Assembly: GCA_002490835.1 (NCBI GenBank)
Contig: DKUU01000039.1
Location: 80,690-144,689 of the forward strand
Direction of reading: 5' to 3'
Length of the DNA stretch: 64,000 nucleotides
Source of the DNA: Lachnospiraceae bacterium UBA7196
GTDB lineage: Bacteria > Bacillota > Clostridia > Lachnospirales > Lachnospiraceae
This document shows positions 23,016-33,218 of the stretch, piece by piece. The notes under the pieces were generated by a model, which was given only the letters and a program-made list of their open reading frames with translations, was not told the origin of the DNA and did not search any database. The translations under genes were made by a program, and so were the position numbers. Numbering within the stretch: position 1 is the stretch's first letter; each line of letters begins with the position of its first letter.

Positions 23016-26000
23016 TTAATAGCTGATGGGCTTACTCAAAATATTAAATTTCTTCGTCACACTGCCGCCATATTTCGGCGCAAGTCCGGTGATCGTCACG
23101 CTTCCCTTATTCTTTCCGGCCTTATTATTCGCGCCGTAGGATACCGTATAATCGCGGCCCGGCGCAAGGACCACCGTGCCGTCCTCACCCTTCATTGACA
23201 CAGTTACCTGCGGCTGATCTTTGGTATAGACCATTTCGGCGACCGTGATCTCCAGATTTTTCGCGGTAAATTTTGTTTGATAAATCGGGAGCGGTACAAC
23301 GATCTCCCCGTCCGCCTGATAACTGCTGTCCACCGCTGCCGTAATCACAGCTTTCGGCATCATCTCCTGCAGCTTTTTATCGACAGCAGAACCCGCCATA
23401 CTGTTTTGCGCAGATCGATTCTGCTTTTCATATTCCTCCAGATACGCTATGCACGCCGCCTGCGTATTTTTCTGATACTGAATTTCATAATCCTGATTGA
23501 CACGCAGCGCGGTTTTCCCTTCCATCAGCTTAACGGCAGGTTTATAGAGATAATCGTCCGCCTTTCCGGGCTGAAAGACTGTCGCCGTCGTTTTCACCTG
23601 AATACCGCCCGCATCAACCGTCTGTTTGAGACTGCATTTTGTAATCTGAAAAGGAATATCAAATCTTCCGCTGTAATTGCCCTTCCCCTGTATTGTGACC
23701 GTTGGCGGCGCCGCTGCCTGCGCATCAGCCACCGCTTTATTGTTTGTATATTTTAATGTGTAATCCTTACCGTTTTTCAGCACAATCCCCGCTTTGTTCG
23801 TCAGACGGATTTCTTCCACAGGCTTCACGCCCGCCTTGCAGTAGGAGAAGCTCATGTTTCCCATCGCTGCCGTTCTTGCCACCTTCGAAGGATCCGCGAT
23901 ATCAACCGCTGTGATCTTGAATGTCATTTTAAAGCTGCCACTGTAACCGTTTTGCTCCACGCCCCTAAAGGTCATGGTCGCAGTGCCTTTGTTTATATTA
24001 TTTGCATAACTGATCGTATAATGCTTTCCATAGTCCAACGGCACATCTGCCTGATCTTTCGCATACCAGACCAGCCTGACGTCATTTTGTGTCAGCGCCC
24101 TGCCTGTGTACTCAAGCGGCGTGATCCCCTCCACACGGACAGTTCTCGCCGAGAACGCTTTCCCCCTGATCTGGAAGGCAGCCGCTTTCGTCCCGACATA
24201 CTCGCCGTTTCCGGTAATAAGCAGTTCCGCCTTGCCGGCTCTGTCGTTATTGCGGTAACTCACCGTATAATCACGGCCCGGTTTGAGAAAGGTCTTTCCG
24301 CTCTTTACGGTAAAGACATCCGCCGCGTTTTCTTCCGCCGCCTTCAACTGCACCGCATTGCCGGTAAATTCAACATTTTTAATGTCTTTGCCGATCGTAA
24401 TGACAGTATTTTTCATCAGGTGCGTTTTATCCGTCACATAGACCGTCTTTTGGATACTGCCGGTGTAATTTCCCTTTCCTACTACCGTCAGCAGAAACTC
24501 TCCCGCATATTCTCTTGGAAGCTCCGCGTTCTCCAGTTTCAGACCACGATTCAGACTCCCGCCGGCCTCGTCGTGGGCATTTACTACCGTCAGACTCACC
24601 GCAAAGTCCGTATCCCGCTTCATAGCCCTGCCATATTTGATGGAAGAGAACGGTTTCTGCACCTTTTTCGCCGCCACGAGCTGATCCGTTATTTTCAGCG
24701 TGACGCCCTTTGCCGACTCATCCGTACCGTCTCCGATCGACGCGCGAAGAATATTGAAATTTACTTTTACGGTATCTTTATTTCCGTTTTTAATGCGATC
24801 CGTATAATTACCCTTACCGATGATCTCCACATAGGGCAACTCCGCATTAAAGTCCGCGCCCTCGCCGTTTCCTTTCTTCAATACGCCGTCTTTGTTGGCA
24901 TTGATATTATTAAAATACTTGATCTGATAATCTCTGCCGGATTTTAACAGCATATCGCCATCATACACACTCACCGCCGGCTTACACGCCTTTCCGGTGT
25001 AATACATATCGCCTATCTCCTGCAGGGCAAACGAGCCGTCGCCGCCCTCGCGTACCCACTTTGCATAAAGCGTCATATCCGCTTGCACGATATCCGTGTC
25101 AAAATTCCAGACCTTTGTACATGCCGCCTCGCGATACCAGCCGTCAAAGCGATAACCGGCCGCTGTCGGATCGTCGGGTTTTGCGATCAAACTCCCCACT
25201 TTCACGCCCACCTGTGCCGCCGGCGCCGTACCGTGCCCCTGCACGTCAAATGTCACTGTACAGGAAACCGTTTCTTCCGCCACAGTCAGGATACCGCTGC
25301 GATAATTGGCCGCGGGAATCACATAATTTGGTCCGCCGTCAGCTCCGCTAGGAATGATCTCATATCTTCCCGCCTTCTTCGTGTCGGTAATACCGCAGGA
25401 GAGCACCGGTTCCTTTACCAAAGCATCCCCCGCCAAAAGCCCGCTCACTTCGTAGGCAAAATCACCTGCCTGCGGCAGCGGAGCGCCGATCAATATGGTC
25501 TTATCCTGCGCCGCGATCAAAAGCTCCACCGGCGTGATCTCAAACGTCTTTGTAATACTGCCGGAATAACCGCCCATACCGCTTATGATGACCGTCGCTT
25601 CACCGGCATTTTTATTATTTTCATAGGACAGCTCATAGTCCTGCCCTTCGATCAGAACCACATCCGCCTGCCGCACCACCGGCTTCGGCTCCTGTTCCGT
25701 GCCGTTGTAAGGAAAGCTGTCCGCCTTAAATGTGACATCTGTGTCACTTCCAAGTGCCGCCTGCGCCGTCACCTCCACCTGTATATCTGTCAGCTTCTGA
25801 AACTTCGTTTCATCCTTGGGGGTAAATACCGCCGTAAACGTGTAAACATCCGGTTTTTCAAGCTTCTGCGTCCCATCCTGCCATGCGTAATCTCCATACG
25901 CATTCTCCGGCAAAGGAATCTCGCTAAGACGCTTCCCCACACTTGCCGTCAGTTTCGGTTCCTCCACGATCAGCGTGTCAAAGCCTGCCGTATATTCTCC

Positions 26001-27695
26001 CACCGTGACTTTCACCTGACAGATCCCCGGCCTCGAAGAATCGAAACCGCTTACCATATTCTCCGCCAGCGCATCTGTTTTCGTCGTACTGCCGGACGGA
26101 TAAGTAACGGTTCCGCCGTTGAGATCCAGTTTCTGCCCGACCTTATACGTCGTGGTATCTGGCGCTTTCACTACAGCCTGACTCTCATCTCCCGGTGAAG
26201 GCTCCGGTCCACCGCCGACATCAATATCCGCCGTCAGCACGGTTTCTTTTCCTTCAACATTGGGTGTCTGATGCAGGACATACAGCACCTTGCCCTGACA
26301 GTATGCGCTGCCGTAGATATAGCCTTCGGTTGTATCGGCAGTAAAGGCCGTCTGTTTATCTGTCCCATTCAGGGCGACGCTATAAATCTTCGTCTTATCA
26401 TTGTAGTAGAGACGGTCCCCGATACGGAACAGACCGGAATAGGCGCCCGGCCAGTAACCGCCGCCGCCCCACGCCGTCCAGTAGTCAATCTCCTGCAGCA
26501 CCGAACCGTCCGCCGTAATCGCATTCAGACCAGTCTTCATCAGCGCGGGTTTCCCGCCGGCACCGCCGTCGCATGATATGTAATAGCAGTCATTTCCCGA
26601 AAGCACAAGCGGCGATGTGCAGTCCGTCCAGAAAGCATTATCATAGCGGGTATCCGTCGCCTGATAATTCACCGTCTGACTGCCGTAGGTCACGCTCCAA
26701 TCGCGATGCTTATGCTCCGCATCCTGAAAAACCCCGTCGCTGCAAAACATATATGTATGTACCGATCTGCCTACCCGATCCCACGTCGGATCGTCCCATG
26801 TCACATCCACCTGATAATACTGCCCGTCCAGTTTGATCAGGTTCCACGCGTGATTCATAGCGTCGCTGGTGACCATATAGCAGTCAATCCCCAGCCGGTT
26901 CAGGAGATATTTATAGGCCAGCGCATATCCCTGACAGACGGCGATCCGCTTTACAAAAACGCCGTACGCATTATAGGATTCGTCGGGAATTATTTCAGCC
27001 AGATAATTTTCATAATCATACTCGCAATTGACCGTCAGATATTCATGCAGGGCAATCGCCTTCTGCAGGTCGCTCGTGCAGCCGGCGGCCGCCGCCAGTG
27101 CCTTTTGGGTTTCGCTTTGAAACAACGCGTCGTCATACGCATCGCTGTAGGTAAAAATAAGCGCATTGACATACTCGCTGCCGGAATAAGAGGAAGTGGA
27201 ATACCTTCGACCCACAAAATAAAGATCCGGATGCTCATTCATCACGCCGCTTACAATATTTGCTATATCGCCTTTTTTTATTTGGTATTGCGATATATTA
27301 ATCTGAGGGGACCGGTCCATTATCTGCTGATACAGATAATCCAGAATCTCATCATCGGTATACGCAGACTCCGAATAGATCCCCAGCGATCCGCCGTCCG
27401 CCGAAGGCGCGCCGCCAAACTGATAAGCGCCATCGATCTCAGCCTCCTCCCGGACTTCCGGCTCACCCACAGACATCAGGGTATTGGCGGAAACCTGCTC
27501 CGATTCCCCGTCCTGATTCTCTCCGGGTTCATTCTGTGACACGGCCTCCTGCGCGGCAGATTCCTCGTCCGCCATGTTCTCCTGCGCGGACTGCGGCAGT
27601 TCTTCCGCATAGGAAACACTCCCCGAAAGCGGTGCCGAGGCCAGCACCATAACCGCTGCCAAAATACCTGCTAACATTCTTTTCCCTGATCTCAT
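23016..27695 (-). CDS. Secreted transglutaminase-like domain protein with MBG/Ig-type and InlB-type repeats
   Basis: A 1559-residue protein when started at ATG 27695, six bases after GGGAG; a longer frame to 27722 lacks a ribosome site. A signal peptide (MRSGKRMLAGILAAVMVLAS) is followed by an acidic linker. A transglutaminase-like domain holds the triad C254 (AVCQGYA), H282 (NHAWN) and D297 (YQVDVTWDD). Then come a bacterial Ig-like region, several MBG-like modules with the recurring phrase (K)NGKDYTxxYxNN, and one InlB-type repeat (FDGWYREAACTKVW). No sortase motif or C-terminal membrane segment is seen. Related secreted proteins are thought to act as proteases or cross-linkers of surface proteins. 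It follows an S8 protease gene by 85 bases. Confidence 0.83.
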   Translation of the reverse strand: MRSGKRMLAGILAAVMVLASAPLSGSVSYAEELPQSAQENMADEESAAQEAVSQNEPGENQDGESEQVSANTLMSVGEPEVREEAEIDGAYQFGGAPSADGGSLGIYSESAYTDDEILDYLYQQIMDRSPQINISQYQIKKGDIANIVSGVMNEHPDLYFVGRRYSTSSYSGSEYVNALIFTYSDAYDDALFQSETQKALAAAAGCTSDLQKAIALHEYLTVNCEYDYENYLAEIIPDESYNAYGVFVKRIAVCQGYALAYKYLLNRLGIDCYMVTSDAMNHAWNLIKLDGQYYQVDVTWDDPTWDRVGRSVHTYMFCSDGVFQDAEHKHRDWSVTYGSQTVNYQATDTRYDNAFWTDCTSPLVLSGNDCYYISCDGGAGGKPALMKTGLNAITADGSVLQEIDYWTAWGGGGYWPGAYSGLFRIGDRLYYNDKTKIYSVALNGTDKQTAFTADTTEGYIYGSAYCQGKVLYVLHQTPNVEGKETVLTADIDVGGGPEPSPGDESQAVVKAPDTTTYKVGQKLDLNGGTVTYPSGSTTKTDALAENMVSGFDSSRPGICQVKVTVGEYTAGFDTLIVEEPKLTASVGKRLSEIPLPENAYGDYAWQDGTQKLEKPDVYTFTAVFTPKDETKFQKLTDIQVEVTAQAALGSDTDVTFKADSFPYNGTEQEPKPVVRQADVVLIEGQDYELSYENNKNAGEATVIISGMGGYSGSITKTFEITPVELLIAAQDKTILIGAPLPQAGDFAYEVSGLLAGDALVKEPVLSCGITDTKKAGRYEIIPSGADGGPNYVIPAANYRSGILTVAEETVSCTVTFDVQGHGTAPAAQVGVKVGSLIAKPDDPTAAGYRFDGWYREAACTKVWNFDTDIVQADMTLYAKWVREGGDGSFALQEIGDMYYTGKACKPAVSVYDGDMLLKSGRDYQIKYFNNINANKDGVLKKGNGEGADFNAELPYVEIIGKGNYTDRIKNGNKDTVKVNFNILRASIGDGTDESAKGVTLKITDQLVAAKKVQKPFSSIKYGRAMKRDTDFAVSLTVVNAHDEAGGSLNRGLKLENAELPREYAGEFLLTVVGKGNYTGSIQKTVYVTDKTHLMKNTVITIGKDIKNVEFTGNAVQLKAAEENAADVFTVKSGKTFLKPGRDYTVSYRNNDRAGKAELLITGNGEYVGTKAAAFQIRGKAFSARTVRVEGITPLEYTGRALTQNDVRLVWYAKDQADVPLDYGKHYTISYANNINKGTATMTFRGVEQNGYSGSFKMTFKITAVDIADPSKVARTAAMGNMSFSYCKAGVKPVEEIRLTNKAGIVLKNGKDYTLKYTNNKAVADAQAAAPPTVTIQGKGNYSGRFDIPFQITKCSLKQTVDAGGIQVKTTATVFQPGKADDYLYKPAVKLMEGKTALRVNQDYEIQYQKNTQAACIAYLEEYEKQNRSAQNSMAGSAVDKKLQEMMPKAVITAAVDSSYQADGEIVVPLPIYQTKFTAKNLEITVAEMVYTKDQPQVTVSMKGEDGTVVLAPGRDYTVSYGANNKAGKNKGSVTITGLAPKYGGSVTKKFNILSKPISY

Positions 27696-27780
27696 TTTGT
27701 TCTCCCTTTCTCTTCCAAACAAATGATTTCCATAGCTGACATTCGTCCCAATATTTCATAGTTATTTATTACTTATCCGC

Positions 27781-30700
27781 CTAATTAACCACCTTAAACT
27801 TATATTTCACCTGCGCACCGCCGCCGTCCATAGCCTTGATTGTGATCGTCGCCGTGCCTATAGAATCTGCGGACAGGGCCAATTGCAGCTTACCATTCGC
27901 CCTTGTCGCACTTGCGGACATTACTTTTGGATTCGAGGAAGATACGGATACGCCGCCGCTTAGCGTATCGCCCACGTCCCAGCCCAGATCGAACAGGTAA
28001 TATCCGCCCAACTTATCTCTGTCGTTCACTTCCTGATCATCTGTCTGCGTGATTAAAGGCACCGTCCAGCAGGTCTTTGTATCCATTTTTCGCTTATCGC
28101 TCCCAAAAAGGGCGAGCCCTTTTACGGGATCCGTGATAAATACCGTATAGGCTGCCTGCGCGCCGCTGCCGTCGCACGCCGTCGCCGTCACCGTTACATA
28201 ACTCACCATGGCATCCTTCTTTACGGTAATCCTTCCGGAACCGTTGATTGTAACCTTTTTTTCTGTATCCTCCACAATCCCCCAAGTTACTTTCTTATTG
28301 GTGACCGACCCAAATTCACATTCCAGCGTCGCCTGCAGCTGCAGCGATTTTCCCTTCGCCGCATAATTTCTATTGTCTCCCTTCGGCGCAATGTGAACCC
28401 TCGAAACCGGATTAACCACCGTCACCGCACAGGTCGCTTTCTTCCCGCTGCCATCCGTTGCCTTCAATGTAATGGCTGCCTTTCCGACAGCGGCCCAGCC
28501 TGCTTCGAGTGAAATCTTTCCCGTAGCTTTATCTACGCTTTTGACCTCGACAATCCGCGGATTGCTGCTCGTCACTTCGTACGCCTGCGGATTAAAGCCC
28601 TCGGAACCGGAAATATCAGCATATAATTCCGCCGCATTCTGCGCCGCTGTCCCGCTTCGGAACAGTTTCAGGCTTCTCACCTTTTGGGAGCCGTCCGGCG
28701 CATCCGTAAACGCCGCTTTTGTGATACCGCCCTTGACCGTCACGGTACAGGTCGCTTTCTTATTGCTTCCATCAGTAGAGGCGATGACAATATTCGCCTT
28801 TCCACATTTCTTTCCGCTGGCCATGATCCGCACCTGAAGGCTGGCCGCGGTATCCGACGGCGAATAGGAAATGCCGATCACCCGCGCCACCAACTCATTG
28901 CTGCTCGTGACTGCATAGGATTCCAGATCGCATTCATTTCTTTTTCCTTTTATCAATACGTTAATCGTGGTATCCTGCGGTTTCTCCGCGCTGACATGCT
29001 TTGTGTACAGCGTGACATTCCGATCCGTTTTCTGCGGCAGGGCAATTTCACTGATAACCCCTCCGACCACAGTGATCTTTCTGGTCTTCTTTGTCCCCTG
29101 CCCGTCAGCCGCTTCCGCCGTCACAATATATTGCCCCGGTTTAGCATCAGCCTTCGCCGTAACTTTCCCGCTTGTCCTGTTGATAGAAATATTCTTCATA
29201 TCCTCAGCGGTCGCGTCGTTATCAGTATCCGGTGCAATGCTCCAATACACTTTCTTATTGAAAGGTTTTTCCGGAAATACGGATGCCCGCAGCGTTATGC
29301 TCTTTCCCCTCGCAACCGCAGGAACGGAACTTACACCCCCTGTCATATCTTTATCGGAAGTAATCGTAATCTTTGATACGGCACTCCTCACGGTAATCGT
29401 GATTGTTGCTTTCTTTCCCAGATTGTCATCGGCTTTTACGGTAATGGTTGCCGTTCCGGGCGTCTTTCCCGTGACCTTTCCCGTATTATCTACGGAAGCG
29501 ACTGCCGGTTTACTGCTCGTCCATTGCAGCCGTGTTTTCAAAGCCTCCCTGTCCGTAATCTCCTTTAGCTGCGTACTATTTTTTACAGTCGGATCTTTTT
29601 CCATTGCAACCACATAGTCAAACAACGATACCTGATCCCACTCGGTTTGGTAGGCACTCATTTGCCTGATCCACAGCGCTTTCCTGATCGGCTTTAGCGG
29701 CTTATCCTGAAGCCTGATCGACTGGATCGTCGTGTTCGGCTCGATCACCTCAATCGTATATTCCGCTTTCGCAGCCGTACTCGCATCCGGATTATCCTTT
29801 GCGGTCACGATCACCTTATATTTGCCGGCTGTCGCCTGCTCAGTCGTCGTGATCTTTCCTTTCGTCGAATCGATCTTGATCTTAGTCTCATCGACCGGCT
29901 GGCCATCTTCTGTCAATAAAGTCCATGTAACATTTTTATTAGCAGCATAAGCCGGGGTAATATCGGCTTTCAGCTGGATCGCTTTTTTCTTTTCCACCCG
30001 TACCGGACCTGATATGGCGATTTTCTTTACATAGGGTTTAAGCGTCCAAGTCACGGACTTGATGGGGCTGACTGCGCCGGATGCGCTCACCGCCATCGCC
30101 TTTACCGTTCCCTTAGCGGCAGTTTCCCCATCAAAAGTAAGCGTCTTCCAATAAGCAGCCTGTTCTGTCCCCGGACCAGCTTCTCCGTTCTTATAAACGG
30201 GATTTTTCCCATTGGTGGTATAATAAATACTCATATCCCTCTGTGCGTTGATCCTGATCGCCAGAGACTGCGCCGTATTATTTGACGTATCGACGCATTC
30301 GATCGTGGGCGCTAGCGGCTTCTCTGCCGCTGCCGTCAGATTGAATACCTTCGTCAGTTTGGTGACCCCGCTTCCCATGCCCGCTCCGACAGACACAGCA
30401 TTCTCCTGCATCACCTTTTTCAGGGCATCCACCCTCTGTCCGTTCTTTGCCGTCGGTATTATGGATTCCATTTCTTTCGCCGATAAAATGACTGCCGCTT
30501 CACCAGCCGCCACGGGAGCCGCCTGCGATGTCCCCGACAAAACCGCATACCCATCGTTCTTTTTTGAATTAATACCAGTCGACCATATATTGACGCCGGG
30601 AGCGCTCAAATCAACCCATGGGCCGTAATTGGAAAAGGCCGCCCGCTGGTTATTGTTGTCTATGGCCGCGACGCAAATTACATTATCCAGAGCCGCCGGA

Positions 30701-32112
30701 TATGCCATGATATTTCCGCCGTCATTCCCTGCCGCCGCAAAAACGGCAATGCCGCTGTTATATGCCTGATCGATCACTTTCTCCACGGCAGGATTATAAC
30801 CGATCCCGCCCAGACTCAGGTTGATGATATCAACATGATTGGCTATGGCAAAATTGATGCCCTGAATGATATTAGAGTCAGTCCCCTGTCCCCTATTGTT
30901 CAATACCTTTACATTGACGATCTCCGCCTGAGGCGCAATGCCGGCACCGCCTTTGCCGTCCTGCCGTGCGGCTATAACACCGGCCACATGGGTTCCGTGC
31001 CCATGTCCATCCTGCCAATCCGTACTATCTTCACTCGATTTATTCGTCTGTATATCACAATGGAGGCCATCCGCAGCACTGGCTGTTACCCCTGTATCCA
31101 ACACGGCAACTTTTATGTACCGTCCTTTATTTTCACGCTCTGTAAACCATGCGTAAGCAGTGCCGACATTGACATGCTGCCACTGATAGTAGGGACTGTT
31201 ATACTGCATATTCGGTTCGCCCGGATCCGCCATAGCTTCCGCATATGCCTCAGCCGCCGGATATACCTCATCTCCTTCGAAGGCTAACGTCTCCGAAGCG
31301 ATATCTTCCGACTCATATTCTTCTTCCACAACCGTCAACGCCGCATTATCCAGTGGGATTTCCGTCTCTGCGCCAGACAGCGCTGCATTGTCCTGCGAAA
31401 TTTCTTCCCCGTAGGCATAGCGATAATAATCCGGATAGACCGGCGGGAGATCGTTATCCATACTAGATGCCGCCCGCAATGCCGCCCCGACAGAGATACC
31501 CTGTGTCAGTTTCAACACCGCGACGCCTTCGTCATACTCGATCAGTCCCGCGCAGTACGCGTTCGCGATAGCCTCCGCCTCCTCTTTACTATCCGCAAAG
31601 GCAAACACCTGTCTCTCCACATAAGCCCGGCCTTCCTGCGATCCGTCAAACTGTGCCATGGAAGCGGAAAGCGCAGATTTCATCGCTCTCTGCTCTGATG
31701 ACAATATGTAGTTATTTGGCATCCCGAAAAACAATGCTGCATCGGATTCTTCAGGGTTTTCCTCTAAACCATTTTCAGAAACGGAACTTTCTTCCAACGC
31801 ATTTCCGGAGACCGATGTTTCCGGCTCTAACGTATTCTCGGAAACCGATCCCTCAGTCTCCGGTTCCTGATCTTCCGCCGCTTCCGATTCCTGTTCTGCG
31901 GGCGTTTCCGGATCGGACGGTGTATCGCCAATTTCCGGAGACGCTTCCCCGTTGTCGCTAATTTCGTTTTTCTCTGTAGTTTCCGTCAGCGTCAGTCCTG
32001 CCGGCTGTTCCGCCGCATGAACTGTCATTGGGTTAAATAAAGGCTCTGCGAGCAAAACTGCGGATAACAAAAATGGTAGGATGCGGGATTTTAGGTTTTT
32101 GACTGGGTTCAT
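27781..32112 (-). CDS. Secreted subtilisin-type (S8) serine protease with Ig-like C-terminal modules
   Basis: A 1443-residue protein. The signal peptide contains LLSAVLLAEP, shared with the second S8 protein. An acidic linker (about 40-130) is followed by an I9-like propeptide (about 160-230: YVERQVFAFADSKEEAEAI to LPPVYPDY). The S8 catalytic domain shows D339 (VAVLDTG), H372 (GHGTHVAG), oxyanion N463 (AAAGNDGG) and S529 (SGTSQAAP), so it should be active. A chitobiase-like module (IYYTTNGKNP) comes next, then about seven BIG2/Ig-like modules of 85-115 residues, each ending near a DGSGKKA-type phrase. No wall anchor is visible. The ATG follows GGAG. The mature enzyme probably degrades or processes extracellular proteins. 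Confidence 0.9.
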   Translation of the reverse strand: MNPVKNLKSRILPFLLSAVLLAEPLFNPMTVHAAEQPAGLTLTETTEKNEISDNGEASPEIGDTPSDPETPAEQESEAAEDQEPETEGSVSENTLEPETSVSGNALEESSVSENGLEENPEESDAALFFGMPNNYILSSEQRAMKSALSASMAQFDGSQEGRAYVERQVFAFADSKEEAEAIANAYCAGLIEYDEGVAVLKLTQGISVGAALRAASSMDNDLPPVYPDYYRYAYGEEISQDNAALSGAETEIPLDNAALTVVEEEYESEDIASETLAFEGDEVYPAAEAYAEAMADPGEPNMQYNSPYYQWQHVNVGTAYAWFTERENKGRYIKVAVLDTGVTASAADGLHCDIQTNKSSEDSTDWQDGHGHGTHVAGVIAARQDGKGGAGIAPQAEIVNVKVLNNRGQGTDSNIIQGINFAIANHVDIINLSLGGIGYNPAVEKVIDQAYNSGIAVFAAAGNDGGNIMAYPAALDNVICVAAIDNNNQRAAFSNYGPWVDLSAPGVNIWSTGINSKKNDGYAVLSGTSQAAPVAAGEAAVILSAKEMESIIPTAKNGQRVDALKKVMQENAVSVGAGMGSGVTKLTKVFNLTAAAEKPLAPTIECVDTSNNTAQSLAIRINAQRDMSIYYTTNGKNPVYKNGEAGPGTEQAAYWKTLTFDGETAAKGTVKAMAVSASGAVSPIKSVTWTLKPYVKKIAISGPVRVEKKKAIQLKADITPAYAANKNVTWTLLTEDGQPVDETKIKIDSTKGKITTTEQATAGKYKVIVTAKDNPDASTAAKAEYTIEVIEPNTTIQSIRLQDKPLKPIRKALWIRQMSAYQTEWDQVSLFDYVVAMEKDPTVKNSTQLKEITDREALKTRLQWTSSKPAVASVDNTGKVTGKTPGTATITVKADDNLGKKATITITVRSAVSKITITSDKDMTGGVSSVPAVARGKSITLRASVFPEKPFNKKVYWSIAPDTDNDATAEDMKNISINRTSGKVTAKADAKPGQYIVTAEAADGQGTKKTRKITVVGGVISEIALPQKTDRNVTLYTKHVSAEKPQDTTINVLIKGKRNECDLESYAVTSSNELVARVIGISYSPSDTAASLQVRIMASGKKCGKANIVIASTDGSNKKATCTVTVKGGITKAAFTDAPDGSQKVRSLKLFRSGTAAQNAAELYADISGSEGFNPQAYEVTSSNPRIVEVKSVDKATGKISLEAGWAAVGKAAITLKATDGSGKKATCAVTVVNPVSRVHIAPKGDNRNYAAKGKSLQLQATLECEFGSVTNKKVTWGIVEDTEKKVTINGSGRITVKKDAMVSYVTVTATACDGSGAQAAYTVFITDPVKGLALFGSDKRKMDTKTCWTVPLITQTDDQEVNDRDKLGGYYLFDLGWDVGDTLSGGVSVSSSNPKVMSASATRANGKLQLALSADSIGTATITIKAMDGGGAQVKYKFKVVN

Positions 32113-32184
32113 GTTTCTCCTCTGGCAATGGTTACGCTATTTTAAGTCAATTGTACTACGTTATCTAAAACGGAAGCTGTTCTT

Positions 32185-32190
32185 ATTATA
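32185..32190 (-). promoter_or_regulatory. Probable -10 box for the 1443-aa protease gene
   Basis: A perfect TATAAT on the minus strand lies about 73 bases before the start codon. No convincing -35 was found at 16-18 bases, so this is a weak call. Confidence 0.4.
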
Positions 32191-32299
32191 ACATCTTACT
32201 TGTAGAATTGAAATGGGTTGAAAATTTGAGTTAGCCGATATTTGTGAATTAAAAATTTGTATATTTTGACAATAGATTTTTTTTGTTCAATTGCATATA

Positions 32300-32490
32300 C
32301 TACTAGTAAGAAAACAGATTGTTTTCTAGGAGAGATGCCTGACTAGTTCAAAGTAAAAGTGAAAGAGACGGCTCACTTTCTCTATTGGGGGACAATAAAC
32401 TACCATAGAATAGCCTATTTTATTAGGACGCTGTCAAAAAAGAATATTATTTATCAAAAAGCGTCTACAATCCGTAGATGCTTTTTGTTT
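32300..32490 (+). ncRNA. Structured leader RNA ahead of the AT-rich hypothetical gene
   Basis: No gene lies in 32113-32500 on either strand. From a TATACT-like -10 box near 32296 the plus strand has a series of hairpins: AGAAAAC/GTTTTCT (32309-32315 and 32321-32327), AAAGTGA/TCACTTT (32356-32362 and 32373-32379), and a short TATTG/CAATA stem near 32383-32396. It ends in a terminator five bases before the ribosome site of the next gene. A GACGC at 32427-32431 could pair with the GCGTC of the terminator stem and act as antiterminator. The start of transcription is uncertain, and no known RNA family was recognised. Confidence 0.5.
32456..32490 (+). terminator. Rho-independent terminator just before the ORF at 32501
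   Basis: Arms AAAAAGCGTCTAC (32456-32468) and GTAGATGCTTTTT (32474-32486) pair with one mismatch-like G-T and are followed by TTTT-rich sequence. The GGAG ribosome site of the next gene is at 32492-32495, so the terminator would block its transcription unless read through. Confidence 0.8.
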
Positions 32491-32500
32491 TGGAGAATTA

Positions 32501-33124
32501 ATGCTCACTAAAGATGATTTACTCATACAAAAAGATCTTCCCCATATAAACGATATTTCTTTGAAACTATATAAAGATTTTTGTATTGATGTATTATTTA
32601 AGCAAAGGTTTCATTACTATTTTAAAGACGGGACAGACATTATTGTTGAGTTTAGAGAATGGGGTATATACCATATGCTTTCAATCCAGCATATCGATTA
32701 TACCATACCTAAAAATGATTTTTTTAATCGAATAGAAATTGGATTATCATTTACCGATTTTCAATCAAGCAAAAGTATTAACCAGCGTTTCAAAAACGAA
32801 AAACAGCGAATAACCATGTTTTCTTGTATATATGATGCCTTAAAATATGGAGAAACATTCTACATTCCCGGTAAATCAGTACCAAACACCAAGAACGTAT
32901 CATGTGATTATATAATATATAGAGAAATCAATAATAAAGGGCTTAATTTAGGAATCAGGTATGAGGATGGTTGTTTTATACCATTGACAATTTTGATTTC
33001 AAAATCGTCTAATCTGACGAAATACATTGACGCAGCCACCCCAAAACAAATCGACAAGTTGAAAATTATTGATATATCAACAAATCAGATTATTGAAGAA
33101 ATTATTAAAACCTCTGGTGTTTAG
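32501..33124 (+). CDS. AT-rich hypothetical protein, possibly a PBECR4-like nuclease domain
   Basis: A 207-residue soluble protein with no signal peptide. Its base composition is clearly more AT-rich than its neighbours, which suggests recent transfer. The region from about 30 to 170 (FHYYFKDGTDIIVEFREWGIYHMLSIQHI, then CDYIIYREINN and CFIPLTILISK, quoted in part) resembles the PBECR4 group of barnase/EndoU/ColicinE5/RelE-like nucleases found in phages and toxins. That assignment is by eye and is tentative. The ATG follows GGAG. It is alone on the plus strand between two protease genes, behind a structured leader and a terminator, an arrangement similar to RNA-regulated toxin genes. Function is not established. 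Confidence 0.7.
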   Translation: MLTKDDLLIQKDLPHINDISLKLYKDFCIDVLFKQRFHYYFKDGTDIIVEFREWGIYHMLSIQHIDYTIPKNDFFNRIEIGLSFTDFQSSKSINQRFKNEKQRITMFSCIYDALKYGETFYIPGKSVPNTKNVSCDYIIYREINNKGLNLGIRYEDGCFIPLTILISKSSNLTKYIDAATPKQIDKLKIIDISTNQIIEEIIKTSGV

Positions 33125-33129
33125 AAAGA

Positions 33130-33171
33130 AATCCCCGCCTCAACGGTTACACACCGATGAACGCGGGGATT
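33130..33171. terminator. Bidirectional terminator between converging genes
   Basis: AATCCCCGC (33130-33138) and GCGGGGATT (33163-33171) form a perfect 9-bp stem between the plus-strand hypothetical gene and the minus-strand propeptide-like gene. T-rich sequence follows on the minus strand. A second small hairpin (TAATCAC/GTGATTA) is at 33185-33202. Confidence 0.75.
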
Positions 33172-33218
33172 AAAATTATGTTTCTAATCACAAAAGTGAT
33201 TACTCCGGTTATCCGAAC

